The notes: generated by a model not told the origin, from the letters alone. A stretch of DNA of 64,000 nucleotides from an uncultured Paracoccaceae bacterium (GCA_947494675.1 CANLVP010000002.1:1054001-1118000), one strand, 5' to 3'; numbered from the stretch's first letter, positions 46,295-55,813 are shown. Translations and numbers: made by a program.

Positions 46295-49200
46295 TTGCCC
46301 GATTTTAAGAAAATCCTCGTTGCCAACCGTGGCGAAATTGCAATCCGCATCATGCGTGCCGCCAACGAGATGGGCAAAAAGACCGTCGCCGTCTTTGCCG
46401 AAGAGGATAAACTGGGGCTGCACCGCTTTAAGGCCGATGAGGCTTACCGCATCGGTGAGGACCTTGGCCCCGTTGCCGCCTACCTGAGCATTGATGAAAT
46501 CATCCGCGTCGCCAAGATGTCGGGCGCGGACGCGATCCACCCCGGCTATGGCCTGCTGTCCGAGAACCCGGACTTTGTGGATGCCTGCGCCGCCAACGGC
46601 ATCACCTTTATCGGCCCCAAGGCCGAGACCATGCGCAAGCTGGGTGACAAGGCCAGCGCGCGACGTGTGGCGATTGAGGCCGGCGTGCCGGTCATTCCCG
46701 CCACCGAGGTCCTGGGCGATGATATGGCAGCGATCAAGAAAGAGGCCAAAGAGGTGGGCTACCCGCTGATGCTCAAGGCGTCATGGGGTGGCGGTGGTCG
46801 CGGGATGCGCCCGATCATGTCCGAGGATGAGCTGGAAGAGAAAGTGCGCGAAGGCCGCCGCGAGGCGGAGGCCGCCTTTGGCAATGGTGAAGGTTATCTG
46901 GAAAAGATGATCATGAAGGCCCGCCACGTTGAGGTGCAGATCCTTGGCGACAGTCAGGGCCAGATTTATCACCTGTGGGAACGCGATTGTTCGGTCCAGC
47001 GCCGCAACCAAAAGGTGGTTGAGCGTGCCCCTGCCCCGTATCTTAGCGGCACCCAGCGCGAGCAGTTGTGTAACCTGGGCAAGAAGATCTGCCAGCATGT
47101 GAACTATGAATGTGCGGGCACAGTCGAATTCCTGATGGATATGGACAGTGGTGAATTCTACTTCATCGAGGTGAACCCCCGCGTGCAGGTGGAACACACG
47201 GTCACCGAAGAGGTCACCGGCATCGACATCGTCCGCGCGCAAATTCTGATCGCCGAGGGCAAGTCGATTGTCGAGGCGACGGGCTGTGCCAGCCAATATG
47301 ACGTTAAACTTGACGGTCACGCGCTACAGTGCCGGGTCACGACAGAGGACCCGCAGAACAACTTTATCCCTGACTATGGCCGCATTGGCACTTACCGGTC
47401 GGCCACGGGCCCCGGCATTCGTCTGGACGGCGGCACGGCCTATTCGGGCGCTGTGATCACGCGCTACTATGACAGTCTGTTGACCAAGGTGACGGCGAAA
47501 GCGCCCACGCCAGAGATGGCGATTGCCCGGATGGACCGGGCCTTGCGCGAGTTTCGTATTCGCGGCGTGTCGACCAATATCGCGTTTGTCGAAAACCTGC
47601 TGAAGCATCCGGTGTTCCTGAACAACGAATACCACACCAAGTTCATCGACGAGACGCCGGACCTTTTCAACTTCCAGAAACGGCGCGACCGAGCCACGAA
47701 AATCCTGACCTATATCGCGGATATCACCGTGAACGGTCACCCCGAGACGGCGGGCCGCCCGCGCCCTGCGGCGGATGTGAAACCGCCCAAGGCCCCGGTG
47801 AAGCCCACAACGGACGTGATCCCCGGCACCCGCAACATTCTGGACGACTTCGGTCCAGAGGCCGTGGCGCAGTGGATGAAGGATCAAAAGCAGCTGCTGA
47901 TCACCGACACCACCATGCGGGACGGACACCAGTCGTTATTGGCCACGCGGATGCGGTCCATTGATATGATCACGGTCGCGCCCACTTATGCGGCCAAGAT
48001 GAACCAGCTTTTCAGCGTTGAATGCTGGGGCGGGGCCACCTTTGACGTGGCCTATCGGTTCTTGCAGGAATGCCCCTGGCAGCGCCTGCGCGATATCCGT
48101 GCGGCGATGCCCAACATCATGACGCAGATGCTGCTGCGCGCCAGCAATGGCGTCGGCTACACCAATTATCCTGATAACGTCGTGCAAGGGTTCGTCGCGC
48201 AGGCGGCCACCAGCGGCGTTGACGTCTTCCGCGTGTTCGACAGCCTCAACTGGGTTGATAACATGCGCGTGGCGATGGACGCGGTGATTGAGGCGAACAA
48301 GGTTTGCGAAGGCACGGTCTGCTATACTGGCGACCTGCTGGACCCCGATCGCAGCAAATACGACCTGAAGTACTACGTCGGCATGGCCAAAGAGCTTGAG
48401 GCCGCAGGCGCACATGTGCTGGGCCTGAAGGATATGGCGGGTCTGCTGAAACCAGCCGCCGCCACGGCCCTGATCACGGCGCTGAAAGAAGAGGTCGGCC
48501 TGCCCGTCCACTTCCACACGCATGACACATCCGGGGCCGCGATTGCCACCGTGATGGCCGCCTCTGCGGCAGGCGTGGATTGTGTGGACGGCGCGATGGA
48601 CGCGCTGTCGGGCAACACCAGCCAGCCAACGCTGGGGTCTATCGTTGAGGCGCTCAAGGGCTCTGATCGTGACACCGGGCTGGACGTCGGCGCGATCCGC
48701 GAGATCAGCAACTACTTTGAAAGCGTCCGCGCCCATTATCTGGCGTTTGAATCCGGCCTGCAGGCCCCGGCGTCTGAGGTCTATCTGCACGAGATGCCCG
48801 GTGGTCAGTTTACCAACCTCAAGGCGCAGGCCCGGTCCTTGGGGCTCGAAGAGCGCTGGCACGAAGTCGCCCAGACCTATGCGGATGTGAACCAGATGTT
48901 TGGCGATATCGTGAAAGTCACGCCGTCGTCCAAGGTGGTTGGCGACATGGCCCTGATGATGGTCAGTCAGAACCTGACCCGCGCCGATGTCGAAGACCCC
49001 AAAACCGATGTGGTCTTTCCCGACAGTGTCGTGGACATGATGAAGGGCAGCCTTGGGCAACCGCCCGGTGGCTGGCCCAAGGCGATCCAGAAGAAGATCC
49101 TCAAAGGCGACAAGCCCACGACGGATCGTCCCGGCCTGCACTTGAAACCTGTTGATATGGAAGCCACCCGCGCCGATCTGTCAGCGCAATTGGATGGCAA

Positions 49201-49738
49201 AGCGGTCGATGACGAGGACCTGAACGGCTATTTGATGTATCCCAAGGTCTTCCTTGATTACATGGGCCGTCATAAGACCTATGGCCCCGTGCGCACCCTG
49301 CCCACCAAGACGTTCTTTTACGGTATGCAACCGGGCGAAGAGATCACAGCCGAGATTGACCCCGGCAAGACGCTGGAAGTGCGCATGCAGGCCGTGGCCG
49401 ACATGAACGAAGACGGCGAAGTAAAGGTGTTCTTTGAACTGAACGGCCAGCCCCGGACGATCCGCGTGCTGAACCGTTTGGCGGCCGCCGACAAGGTCAA
49501 CCGGCCCAAGGCCGAGGACGGCAATGCCAACCACATCGGCGCGCCGATGCCGGGCGTTGTGGCGACTGTGGCTGCGGTTGCGGGCAAAGAGGTCAAAGAA
49601 GGTGATCTGTTGCTGACGATTGAGGCGATGAAGATGGAGACCGGCATCCACGCTGAGCGCGATGCGGTCATCAAAGCCGTGCATGTGGCCGCTGGCGGTC
49701 AGATCGACGCCAAGGACCTGCTGGTCGAGCTGGAATAG
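46295..49738 (+). CDS. pyc: Pyruvate carboxylase
   Basis: Biotin enzyme of 1147 residues that makes oxaloacetate from pyruvate. Domains in order: biotin carboxylase (LVANRGEIAIRIMRAANE at the start, KASWGGGGRGMR near residue 160, FIEVNPRVQVEHTVTE near 290), carboxyltransferase (TTMRDGHQSLLATRMR near 545) and biotin carrier (EAMKMETGIH, biotin on the Lys, near 1115). Length is normal for the one-chain form. It begins at TTG 46295, seven bases after AAGGAG, with no better start nearby. It refills the TCA cycle during growth on lactate or pyruvate. Confidence 0.97.
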   Translation: MPDFKKILVANRGEIAIRIMRAANEMGKKTVAVFAEEDKLGLHRFKADEAYRIGEDLGPVAAYLSIDEIIRVAKMSGADAIHPGYGLLSENPDFVDACAANGITFIGPKAETMRKLGDKASARRVAIEAGVPVIPATEVLGDDMAAIKKEAKEVGYPLMLKASWGGGGRGMRPIMSEDELEEKVREGRREAEAAFGNGEGYLEKMIMKARHVEVQILGDSQGQIYHLWERDCSVQRRNQKVVERAPAPYLSGTQREQLCNLGKKICQHVNYECAGTVEFLMDMDSGEFYFIEVNPRVQVEHTVTEEVTGIDIVRAQILIAEGKSIVEATGCASQYDVKLDGHALQCRVTTEDPQNNFIPDYGRIGTYRSATGPGIRLDGGTAYSGAVITRYYDSLLTKVTAKAPTPEMAIARMDRALREFRIRGVSTNIAFVENLLKHPVFLNNEYHTKFIDETPDLFNFQKRRDRATKILTYIADITVNGHPETAGRPRPAADVKPPKAPVKPTTDVIPGTRNILDDFGPEAVAQWMKDQKQLLITDTTMRDGHQSLLATRMRSIDMITVAPTYAAKMNQLFSVECWGGATFDVAYRFLQECPWQRLRDIRAAMPNIMTQMLLRASNGVGYTNYPDNVVQGFVAQAATSGVDVFRVFDSLNWVDNMRVAMDAVIEANKVCEGTVCYTGDLLDPDRSKYDLKYYVGMAKELEAAGAHVLGLKDMAGLLKPAAATALITALKEEVGLPVHFHTHDTSGAAIATVMAASAAGVDCVDGAMDALSGNTSQPTLGSIVEALKGSDRDTGLDVGAIREISNYFESVRAHYLAFESGLQAPASEVYLHEMPGGQFTNLKAQARSLGLEERWHEVAQTYADVNQMFGDIVKVTPSSKVVGDMALMMVSQNLTRADVEDPKTDVVFPDSVVDMMKGSLGQPPGGWPKAIQKKILKGDKPTTDRPGLHLKPVDMEATRADLSAQLDGKAVDDEDLNGYLMYPKVFLDYMGRHKTYGPVRTLPTKTFFYGMQPGEEITAEIDPGKTLEVRMQAVADMNEDGEVKVFFELNGQPRTIRVLNRLAAADKVNRPKAEDGNANHIGAPMPGVVATVAAVAGKEVKEGDLLLTIEAMKMETGIHAERDAVIKAVHVAAGGQIDAKDLLVELE

Positions 49739-49768
49739 GCGCAACCCGGACCGGCAGGGAGGTCACTG

Positions 49769-50149
49769 ATGGTCACAACAACAGCGCTTTATGCTGGGCT
49801 GTTGGCCCCCTTGTTCGTGATCCTGTCCCTGCGGGTCATCGTCTATCGCCGACGGAACAAAATCGCCTACGGTCACAAGGACTATCCGCCGTTTCAGGCG
49901 ATGATCCGCGCCCATGCCAATTTCAGCGAATATGCCCCGTTTATCCTTCTACTGATGGCTTTGGCCGAACTAAACGGCACGAGCGGGCTCGCGTTACATC
50001 TCACGGGGCTGGTGCTGCTAATCGGGCGCTGGATGCATGGCCTGGGCATGGCCTTTCAGCCCAAGGTGTTTCGCTGGCGCGTCTGGGGCATGATGCTGAC
50101 CTTTGCCGCGCTGGCGCTCGCCGCATTTCTGTGCCTGTGGCCTAGCTGA
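49769..50149 (+). CDS. MAPEG family membrane protein
   Basis: A 126-residue protein with four predicted membrane helices and the family features RVIVYRRRNKIAYG, a FQAMIRAHANFSEYAPFILL motif and GRWMHGLGMAFQP. MAPEG proteins include membrane glutathione transferases; the substrate is unknown. ATG follows GGGAGG. It ends overlapping the convergent gene by eight bases. Confidence 0.88.
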   Translation: MVTTTALYAGLLAPLFVILSLRVIVYRRRNKIAYGHKDYPPFQAMIRAHANFSEYAPFILLLMALAELNGTSGLALHLTGLVLLIGRWMHGLGMAFQPKVFRWRVWGMMLTFAALALAAFLCLWPS

Positions 50150-50543
50150 GCCACTCATCGGTGGACACGAAGACCAGCGATCCGTCGTCGCCCGTGCTTT
50201 CCAAGGAACTGGAAGGGCCAGACATTGGTGCCATCATCGATTGGCCCTGGCCGCTTTGATATTGGGCGGTCCAGGTGGAGGCAGCCGTGGCGCCCTGACC
50301 GGTTGTTGAACCAAAATCGAAGACATCGACAGCTGCGATGGCGGCAAAATTGAAGCCGCTTGCCTCTGCCGCGTCTGCCGCGGCAGGCTGATCGTTGTTC
50401 TTGGGTGCTTGCGGTTCTGCGACCAAGGTGGTGGACCCAATCAGGCCCTCAGTGCTGGCACCCGCCTCAACCGTTTCCGGCAAGGCATCTTTCAAACGAT
50501 CCAGTGCGTCACGGTCCAGACGTCCTGCACAAAATTCACACAT
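50142..50543 (-). CDS. Hypothetical 133-residue acidic protein
   Basis: Start at ATG 50543 after GGAGAA. The product begins MCEFCAGRLDRDALDRLKDA with a Cys-x-x-Cys pair at positions 2 and 5, continues as a Ser/Thr/Gln/Gly-rich low-complexity region and ends SLVFVSTDEWLS. No signal peptide or membrane segment. Not recognised; the composition suggests the amino end of a larger exported or repeat protein, but there is no frameshifted extension downstream. Confidence 0.6.
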   Translation of the reverse strand: MCEFCAGRLDRDALDRLKDALPETVEAGASTEGLIGSTTLVAEPQAPKNNDQPAAADAAEASGFNFAAIAAVDVFDFGSTTGQGATAASTWTAQYQSGQGQSMMAPMSGPSSSLESTGDDGSLVFVSTDEWLS

Positions 50544-50756
50544 GCTATTCTCCACGTTTCGGGGCGCTGGCCACAATCTGACGATGGCGCGCATCAAATT
50601 CTTGGCAACCACGTAGCCGCCGAATGCGGCATCAGTTTGACCGGTCTGCGTGATAGTTCTGCAGGGCGGTTTTTAGTGCGCAAGCGTTAAGACCGGGTTC
50701 GCGTTGGACGCCAAGACAAGATTGCCTTTGACCGCATTTTGCGCCTTTGATGCATC

Positions 50757-51572
50757 ATGCAAAAGATCATCGCCATCACCGACCTGCACATCACCCGCGC
50801 CGATCAGGACATCATCGGGCTCGACCCTTTGGTCCGGTTTGAGATGGTGCGCGACGCCGCCCTGCGCGACCACCCTGACGCGGCCGCTATGGTGCTGATG
50901 GGCGATCTGGCCCATCATGGCTTGCCCACCCAATATGACCGGCTGCGGGATGCGTTAGCAGAGGTCCCGATGCCGGTGATCCCGATGCTGGGCAACCATG
51001 ATCGTCGCGATGCCTTTCTGGACTGCTTTCCCGATGCGCCGCAGACCGCACAGGGCCATATCCAGGCCATCATGGATTTTGACGGCCACCGGATCATCAC
51101 GCTGGATACGCTGGACGGCCCGCCCTACCCCGCGGGACATCATACGGGCCTCTTGTGCCCCGACCGCATGGCATGGCTGCGTGCGGCGCTGACAGGGGCG
51201 CAGGGCCGCATTCCGCTGGTGTTTACCCACCATCCGCCCTTTGACACCGGGATCGTTGGGATGGACGCCATTAAACTGGCGGGCGGCGATGCCTTTCTTG
51301 ATCTGCTGGCCGAGACACCCAGCACCCACCTTTTCTGCGGCCATATCCACCGGACGATTTCGGGCAGCAGCAAGGGCGTGCCCTGGACCATGTTCAAAAG
51401 CCCCTGCCACCAGGGGGTGCTTGATCTTGAGGATATCAATTCATCGCTTTCCATCGACGAACCACCCGCCTACGGGCTGCTCTTGCTCAGCCCTGACGGC
51501 GTTGTCGCCCATAGCGAAGACGTCGGCCTGAATGCGGCGATCCATGAGGACACTGGCTCTGCCACGCATTGA
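50757..51572 (+). CDS. CpdA-type metallophosphoesterase
   Basis: A 271-residue phosphodiesterase of the calcineurin-like fold. All metal motifs are seen: TDLHIT, MGDLAHHG, GNHDRRD, THHPPFD and CGHIHR. Family members hydrolyse cyclic AMP or other phosphodiesters; specificity not established. It is the last gene before tRNA-Gly and the mobile element. Confidence 0.9.
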   Translation: MQKIIAITDLHITRADQDIIGLDPLVRFEMVRDAALRDHPDAAAMVLMGDLAHHGLPTQYDRLRDALAEVPMPVIPMLGNHDRRDAFLDCFPDAPQTAQGHIQAIMDFDGHRIITLDTLDGPPYPAGHHTGLLCPDRMAWLRAALTGAQGRIPLVFTHHPPFDTGIVGMDAIKLAGGDAFLDLLAETPSTHLFCGHIHRTISGSSKGVPWTMFKSPCHQGVLDLEDINSSLSIDEPPAYGLLLLSPDGVVAHSEDVGLNAAIHEDTGSATH

Positions 51573-51653
51573 CCCTACAAATTGCATTTTTGTGGTTTTT
51601 TGGACTTGCGCCGCGTCGCAACTGTTTATAGATCACGGCTCACGAATTGGCGC

Positions 51654-51728
51654 GCGGGCGTAGCTCAGGGGTAGAGCATAACCTTGCCAAGGTTAGGGTC
51701 GTGAGTTCGAATCTCATCGCCCGCTCCA
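51654..51728 (+). tRNA. tRNA-Gly(GCC)
   Basis: Complete cloverleaf with the CCA end encoded. The acceptor arm GCGGGCG pairs perfectly with CGCCCGC, the D-arm region GCTCAGGGGTAGAGC is typical, the anticodon loop TTGCCAA carries GCC, and the T-arm GTGAG-TTCGAAT-CTCAT is intact. The integrase gene starts 198 bases downstream, so its 3' end is the probable attachment site of the element. Confidence 0.97.
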
Positions 51729-51825
51729 GTTCGTATTCTCACAGGAAATCATTGCTGAACTAAAGCACTGATTTTCCTTGAGAAAATTTTTCGAAGGTGA
51801 ACATGGGTGAACGCCTCTGACCGGG

Positions 51826-51924
51826 GTACAACACCGATTTGTTGTACGGATGTTGTACAGATCGCCCATTTTCGGTGTACGGTTCGGTAGCAACGCTTCG
51901 AAAAATCGTACAACCCGGTACAAC
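51826..51924. repeat. GTTGTAC heptamer repeats before the integrase gene
   Basis: The heptamer GTACAAC occurs at 51826, 51908 and 51918; its reverse complement GTTGTAC at 51841 and 51852; and a shorter GTGTAC at 51875. Pairs are 10-11 bases apart, one helical turn. They lie between the tRNA-Gly end and the integrase start, where arm-type integrase or excisionase sites usually sit, and overlap the expected integrase promoter. Confidence 0.75.
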
Positions 51925-51925
51925 A

Positions 51926-53134
51926 ATGGCCCTGACCGACACCCAAATCAGATCATTGCGCCCCACCGACAAGCGCGTTCGGTGCTCAGATGGTGGCGGT
52001 CTGTTCTTGGAAGTGCTGCCTTCGGGCAAAAAAGTCTTCCGCTTGGCGTATCGCGCTTCGGGCAGCCAGCGGACAAAAATGATCGGTGACTATCCTCGGA
52101 CGTCTCTTGCCGACGCTCGACTGAAAGCTTCGGCCTTCAAGCTCGATCTCAACAGCAATGATCCCGAGATCGTTGAACTGGCGACCCGCCGCAAGCCAAC
52201 CACAAAAACAAAGAAGAGGGATGCGACGACCTGGCGCGAAGTCGCAGACGGATATCTGATGATGCGTCAACAAAGCAACCCTGCTCCCCGGACGCTGACT
52301 AAGTTAAACCGCCAGATCGGCGCGACCATCGATGCGCTGGGGGAGATGCTGGTGAGCGAAGTCACCGCCCAAGATGTCCTGGATGTGGTGAACCCCATCG
52401 CGGCCTCTGGACGGGTCGAAACAGCCCATGAGGTGCGCACTCGCTTTTCTCAAATCTTCCGCTATGCCGCCGCGCGCGGATTAGTCACGCACGATCCAGC
52501 GGCTTTCACAATCGATGCCATGGTGCAGCGTCGTCGCGGCGAGTTCTCGGGCATCACTGATCCGAAAGAAATCGGAGACCTACTGGTTGCAATCGAAGGC
52601 TACTGCGAAGCCAACCCAATTGTTGGCTCCGCGTTGCTGCTGTCAGCTTATCTGTTCCCGCGCAATTCCGAACTGCGCGGCATGCGATGGACGGAGATCG
52701 ACTGGGACAATGCCCGGTGGGACATCCCTTCTGAACGCATGAAGATGAACCGCGACCACATCGTGCCCCTGCCCGCGCAAGCGATCGACTTGCTGCGCAT
52801 GCTTGAACAATATGACTTCGGCTCAGAGCTGGTGTTTCCATCGCCTCGCGACCCCAAACGCATGTTCTCGGACATGACGTTCAACGCCGCACTTCGGCGG
52901 ATGGGGTATACGTCGAAGCGGCACGTCCAACATGGGTTCCGCACAACGGCCAGCACCAACCTCAATGAGATGGGTTGGAACTATGACTGGATCGAACGCC
53001 AGCTCGCGCATGTCCCGGCCAACAAGGTGCGATCAAGCTACAACAAAGCGCAGTATCTCGAAGGACGCACGAGGATGATGCAGGCATACGCGGACTGGCT
53101 GGATGATCTGCGAAGCAAAGCCACAACTGCTTAG
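51926..53134 (+). CDS. int: Tyrosine-type site-specific integrase (DUF4102 N-terminus)
   Basis: A 402-residue phage/island integrase. The N-terminal DUF4102 domain begins MALTDTQIRSLRP and contains DGGGLFLEVLPSGKKVF. The catalytic domain has RNSELRGMRWTEID (first Arg), HGFRTTASTNLNEMG (His and second Arg) and LAHVPANKVRSSYNKAQY (His and nucleophilic Tyr). Start set at ATG 51926; the open frame runs further upstream through the heptamer repeats without a ribosome site. P4-type integrases of this kind insert at tRNA 3' ends, in line with the neighbouring tRNA-Gly. Confidence 0.96.
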   Translation: MALTDTQIRSLRPTDKRVRCSDGGGLFLEVLPSGKKVFRLAYRASGSQRTKMIGDYPRTSLADARLKASAFKLDLNSNDPEIVELATRRKPTTKTKKRDATTWREVADGYLMMRQQSNPAPRTLTKLNRQIGATIDALGEMLVSEVTAQDVLDVVNPIAASGRVETAHEVRTRFSQIFRYAAARGLVTHDPAAFTIDAMVQRRRGEFSGITDPKEIGDLLVAIEGYCEANPIVGSALLLSAYLFPRNSELRGMRWTEIDWDNARWDIPSERMKMNRDHIVPLPAQAIDLLRMLEQYDFGSELVFPSPRDPKRMFSDMTFNAALRRMGYTSKRHVQHGFRTTASTNLNEMGWNYDWIERQLAHVPANKVRSSYNKAQYLEGRTRMMQAYADWLDDLRSKATTA

Positions 53135-53264
53135 CAAGACATCAGGAAACCGATTGTTTCCAACTTGGCCATAGAAGGTCAGGTTGCGCGTCGCTACCGT
53201 GGTTGCGCCTAGGATTTCGTAACCCTTGGGCATCGCGATGCTCTTCAATCATGGAGAGATCGTG

Positions 53265-53441
53265 ATGCGGATACTATCAAAAAAGCAGGTGAAGGATTTG
53301 GTTCTCTACTCGCCTCAGCACGTTGCACGTATGGAAAAGGCCGGGACGTTCCCGAAGCGGATACGCCTTGGCCCCAACCGCGTTGGATGGGTTGAAGCCG
53401 AGATTTTGGACTGGATCCAGCATAGGCTTGAAAATCGATAG
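53265..53441 (+). CDS. AlpA-like helix-turn-helix regulator
   Basis: A 58-residue protein, MRILSKKQVKDLVLYSPQH then FPKRIRLGPNRVGWVEAEIL, the pattern of AlpA/excisionase-type winged regulators that control the integrase and excision. ATG 53265 follows GGAGAG. It stands alone 130 bases after the integrase. Confidence 0.85.
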   Translation: MRILSKKQVKDLVLYSPQHVARMEKAGTFPKRIRLGPNRVGWVEAEILDWIQHRLENR

Positions 53442-53634
53442 CCTTCTTACGGTGCTCCCATTGGGAGTATGGGGTGGTCGGGCGTGCACAGTCCGGCCAC
53501 CATCAATTCGTCAAGGCAACCAATCAAGTGGGCAGTAGAGGTCTTATTGGCAATAAACGGATGTTTTCATTTTGTTCTTGATTTGGCGCCACTTTGGCTC
53601 AATAAGTGCTTTGCAAGAAAAGGGAACCCCGTTG

Positions 53635-53823
53635 ATGGAAAGAAGTCGAGTTAACATCCGCCTCGAAGAAAGTGTCTGGGCGCGCGTCGATAGGTTGAGG
53701 TCGGAGAGACCCGGCTTTGTTTCTCGAAATACATGGATTGAAGAAGCAGTCCGAGAAAAGCTTGCTAGAGAAACGGCTGTAAATCCGGACATAGAGAAGA
53801 TGCTAAATGCTTCGTTATCTTGA
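53635..53823 (+). CDS. Ribbon-helix-helix-like small protein
   Basis: A 62-residue protein, MERSRVNIRLEESVWARVDR followed by SRNTWIEEAVREKLARE, with the strand-helix-helix pattern of Arc/MetJ-type DNA-binding proteins. Its last 17 bases overlap the methyltransferase start in another frame, so it is translationally coupled to it and may act as the controller of the restriction-modification genes. The assignment rests on pattern only. Confidence 0.7.
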   Translation: MERSRVNIRLEESVWARVDRLRSERPGFVSRNTWIEEAVREKLARETAVNPDIEKMLNASLS

Positions 53824-54979
53824 GTTCTTTGCCGGGGGTGGGATGGTCCGAGCTGGCCTTGGGTCGAGTTGGACATGCGTTATGGCAAACGATTTTGACC
53901 GCAAAAAATCCATAACGTACCGAGACAATTGGGGCTCGAACGAATTCATCGGGGGCGATATCAGGAACCTGTCGCCCGATGACATGAAAGGAGAAATTGA
54001 TCTCGCGTGGGGTTCATTTCCTTGTCAAGATCTTTCACTTGCTGGCGGCGGCGCTGGGCTGAGAGGTAACCGGAGCGGTACTTTCTGGCCGTTCATTTCT
54101 CACATGAAAGAGCTTAGTGACCTGCGCCGGGCACCAAAGATTATTACACTTGAAAATGTCCTCGGGACGCTTTCATCCCATAAAGGCTCAGATTTTAGGT
54201 CGATCTGTATAGCTTTGCATGATTTGGGATACCGCATCGGCGCGGTCGTTGTGGATGCCGTCCATTTTGTACCGCAATCAAGGCCCCGTCTTTTTGTTGT
54301 CGCAGTGCACGCATCAATCCCAATTCCAAGCCATTTCCACTCTCCCGGCCCACAACTCCCATGGCAGCCGGATGCTTTGGTGAACGCCGTTGAAAGACTT
54401 CCAAGTGAGGTCTTACGGAATTGGAAATGGTGGAAACTGCCTCCGCCCACGAAACGTGATACGAATTTCATTGATCTGATCGAAGACCATCCAACCGACG
54501 TTCAGTGGCACACTCCTGAGCAAACAGAAGCTCTCTTGGGGATGATGAGCCCGAAGAATTTGGCAAAAGTTGGTGAAGCAAAGAAGGAAGGGAAACCTAC
54601 TGTGGGAGGGGTTTACAAGCGCACTAGGTACGAAAATGGACAAAAAATTCAACGGGCTGAGGTGCGGTTCGACAAGGTAGCTGGCTGCCTTCGCACTCCT
54701 TCTGGTGGCTCTTCAAGGCAGTTGATTTTGTGGATCAAAGCCAATCAAGTTCGATCAAGGTTACTTTCAGCGCGAGAAACGGCGAGATTGATGGGTCTAT
54801 CAGAAACCTATAAGTTGCCTGTCGCTTACAATGAGGCATATCATTTAACAGGGGACGGCGTCGCTGTGCCAGTTGTCTCGTATTTGGCCCGAAATCTATT
54901 TGAACCCATTGTATTACAAAGGAAGAACCCTCGAAATGATAAGCCCGTCGAACAAGGCAGTGACGCCCTGCGAACCTAA
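53807..54979 (+). CDS. DNA cytosine-5 methyltransferase
   Basis: A 390-residue C5-type methyltransferase. Motif I YLEFFAGGGMVRAGLG binds SAM; motif IV GSFPCQDLSLAGG holds the catalytic Cys; motif VI ITLENVLG and motif VIII VPQSRPRLFVVAV follow. The variable target region lies before FDKVAGCLRTPSGGSSRQ, and motif X is near SYLARNLF. The recognition sequence cannot be read. The next gene starts 44 bases inside its end. Base and codon use is AT-richer than the chromosomal genes, in line with recent transfer. Confidence 0.95.
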   Translation: MLRYLEFFAGGGMVRAGLGSSWTCVMANDFDRKKSITYRDNWGSNEFIGGDIRNLSPDDMKGEIDLAWGSFPCQDLSLAGGGAGLRGNRSGTFWPFISHMKELSDLRRAPKIITLENVLGTLSSHKGSDFRSICIALHDLGYRIGAVVVDAVHFVPQSRPRLFVVAVHASIPIPSHFHSPGPQLPWQPDALVNAVERLPSEVLRNWKWWKLPPPTKRDTNFIDLIEDHPTDVQWHTPEQTEALLGMMSPKNLAKVGEAKKEGKPTVGGVYKRTRYENGQKIQRAEVRFDKVAGCLRTPSGGSSRQLILWIKANQVRSRLLSARETARLMGLSETYKLPVAYNEAYHLTGDGVAVPVVSYLARNLFEPIVLQRKNPRNDKPVEQGSDALRT

Positions 54980-55811
54980 CGACGAACTCACTGTCAAAAT
55001 AGAAACGTTCGCGGACGAACTTCGTCGCAACGCCCATAGTATTGGCTCGCATGGACTAAGCGAAAGCGAGTTTTATGAAAGTGGTATCTTCGATGGTGCC
55101 ATCGAACGAATAAGGGGTCAAAAAAGCGCGACAATGGGCCCCAAGAAACACTTCGTTGCTCTCGTTCTCAACTTCATGCAGGACGGAGGATTTATTGCGG
55201 ATTGGGAGGAAGCGGGAGGCGCAAACAGGCATGATTTGACAGTCATTCTTTCTAGCGGAAAAGTTGCCGCTATTGAGCTCAAAGGCTGTTTAGATGGGAA
55301 CAACACCAATATTTCCGAACGCCCGCCGCATGCAGAAGAATTCATTGTCTGGAGCCTATGCCAGAGCAAGACTTCAAATCTCCGAAAAGGGGTATGGTCG
55401 GGCCTTCACACGCGCCTTGGTGCGGATATTGTCGATTTGGAAAAGAAGTACGATGGGCTCATTGTTTGGGATTGGGTTTGCAATACCATTGCTAGACCTT
55501 GCCCCAAGATAATACATGACAAAAGCCTAGTTACAGAGCTGGGGTCTTTCTCCCTCCCTCCACCGTGTCTTTACTCATTTCCTGCAACTGCACCAAGCCC
55601 AAGAAATAACCCCAAGCCTGCCCGTAGGAGAGTAACTGACGTCGAACTCCTGGCCGCATTTTACGATTGCTTTGGTGGCAAGGAGGAAGAACTGAATGAG
55701 GTGCAAATAGAAGCTAGAAACAATGGAGCAAACCTTGAACGAAGAACGACAATAGTTCGAAATAGCCAAATCATCCGATCTTCAAAATTCTCCCCGATAA
55801 AGAGGCGCTAG
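54936..55811 (+). CDS. PD-(D/E)XK nuclease, probable cognate restriction endonuclease
   Basis: A 291-residue protein. NRHDLTVILSSGKVAAIELK contains Asp100, and Glu114-Leu-Lys116, the D...ExK core of PD-(D/E)XK nucleases. The rest is unlike families I know. The ATG at 54936 is preceded by AAGGAAG, somewhat distant. It overlaps the methyltransferase gene by 44 bases, which strongly suggests it is the restriction partner of that enzyme. Target site unknown. Confidence 0.7.
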   Translation: MISPSNKAVTPCEPNDELTVKIETFADELRRNAHSIGSHGLSESEFYESGIFDGAIERIRGQKSATMGPKKHFVALVLNFMQDGGFIADWEEAGGANRHDLTVILSSGKVAAIELKGCLDGNNTNISERPPHAEEFIVWSLCQSKTSNLRKGVWSGLHTRLGADIVDLEKKYDGLIVWDWVCNTIARPCPKIIHDKSLVTELGSFSLPPPCLYSFPATAPSPRNNPKPARRRVTDVELLAAFYDCFGGKEEELNEVQIEARNNGANLERRTTIVRNSQIIRSSKFSPIKRR

Positions 55812-55813
55812 GC

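Noticed and set aside
47936-49141. 401-residue minus-strand open frame inside pyruvate carboxylase.
   Set aside because: Lies wholly within the well-supported pyc gene and has shadow composition.
53544-53876. 110-residue minus-strand open frame over the RHH gene.
   Set aside because: Antisense to the better-supported RHH and methyltransferase start, with no motif.
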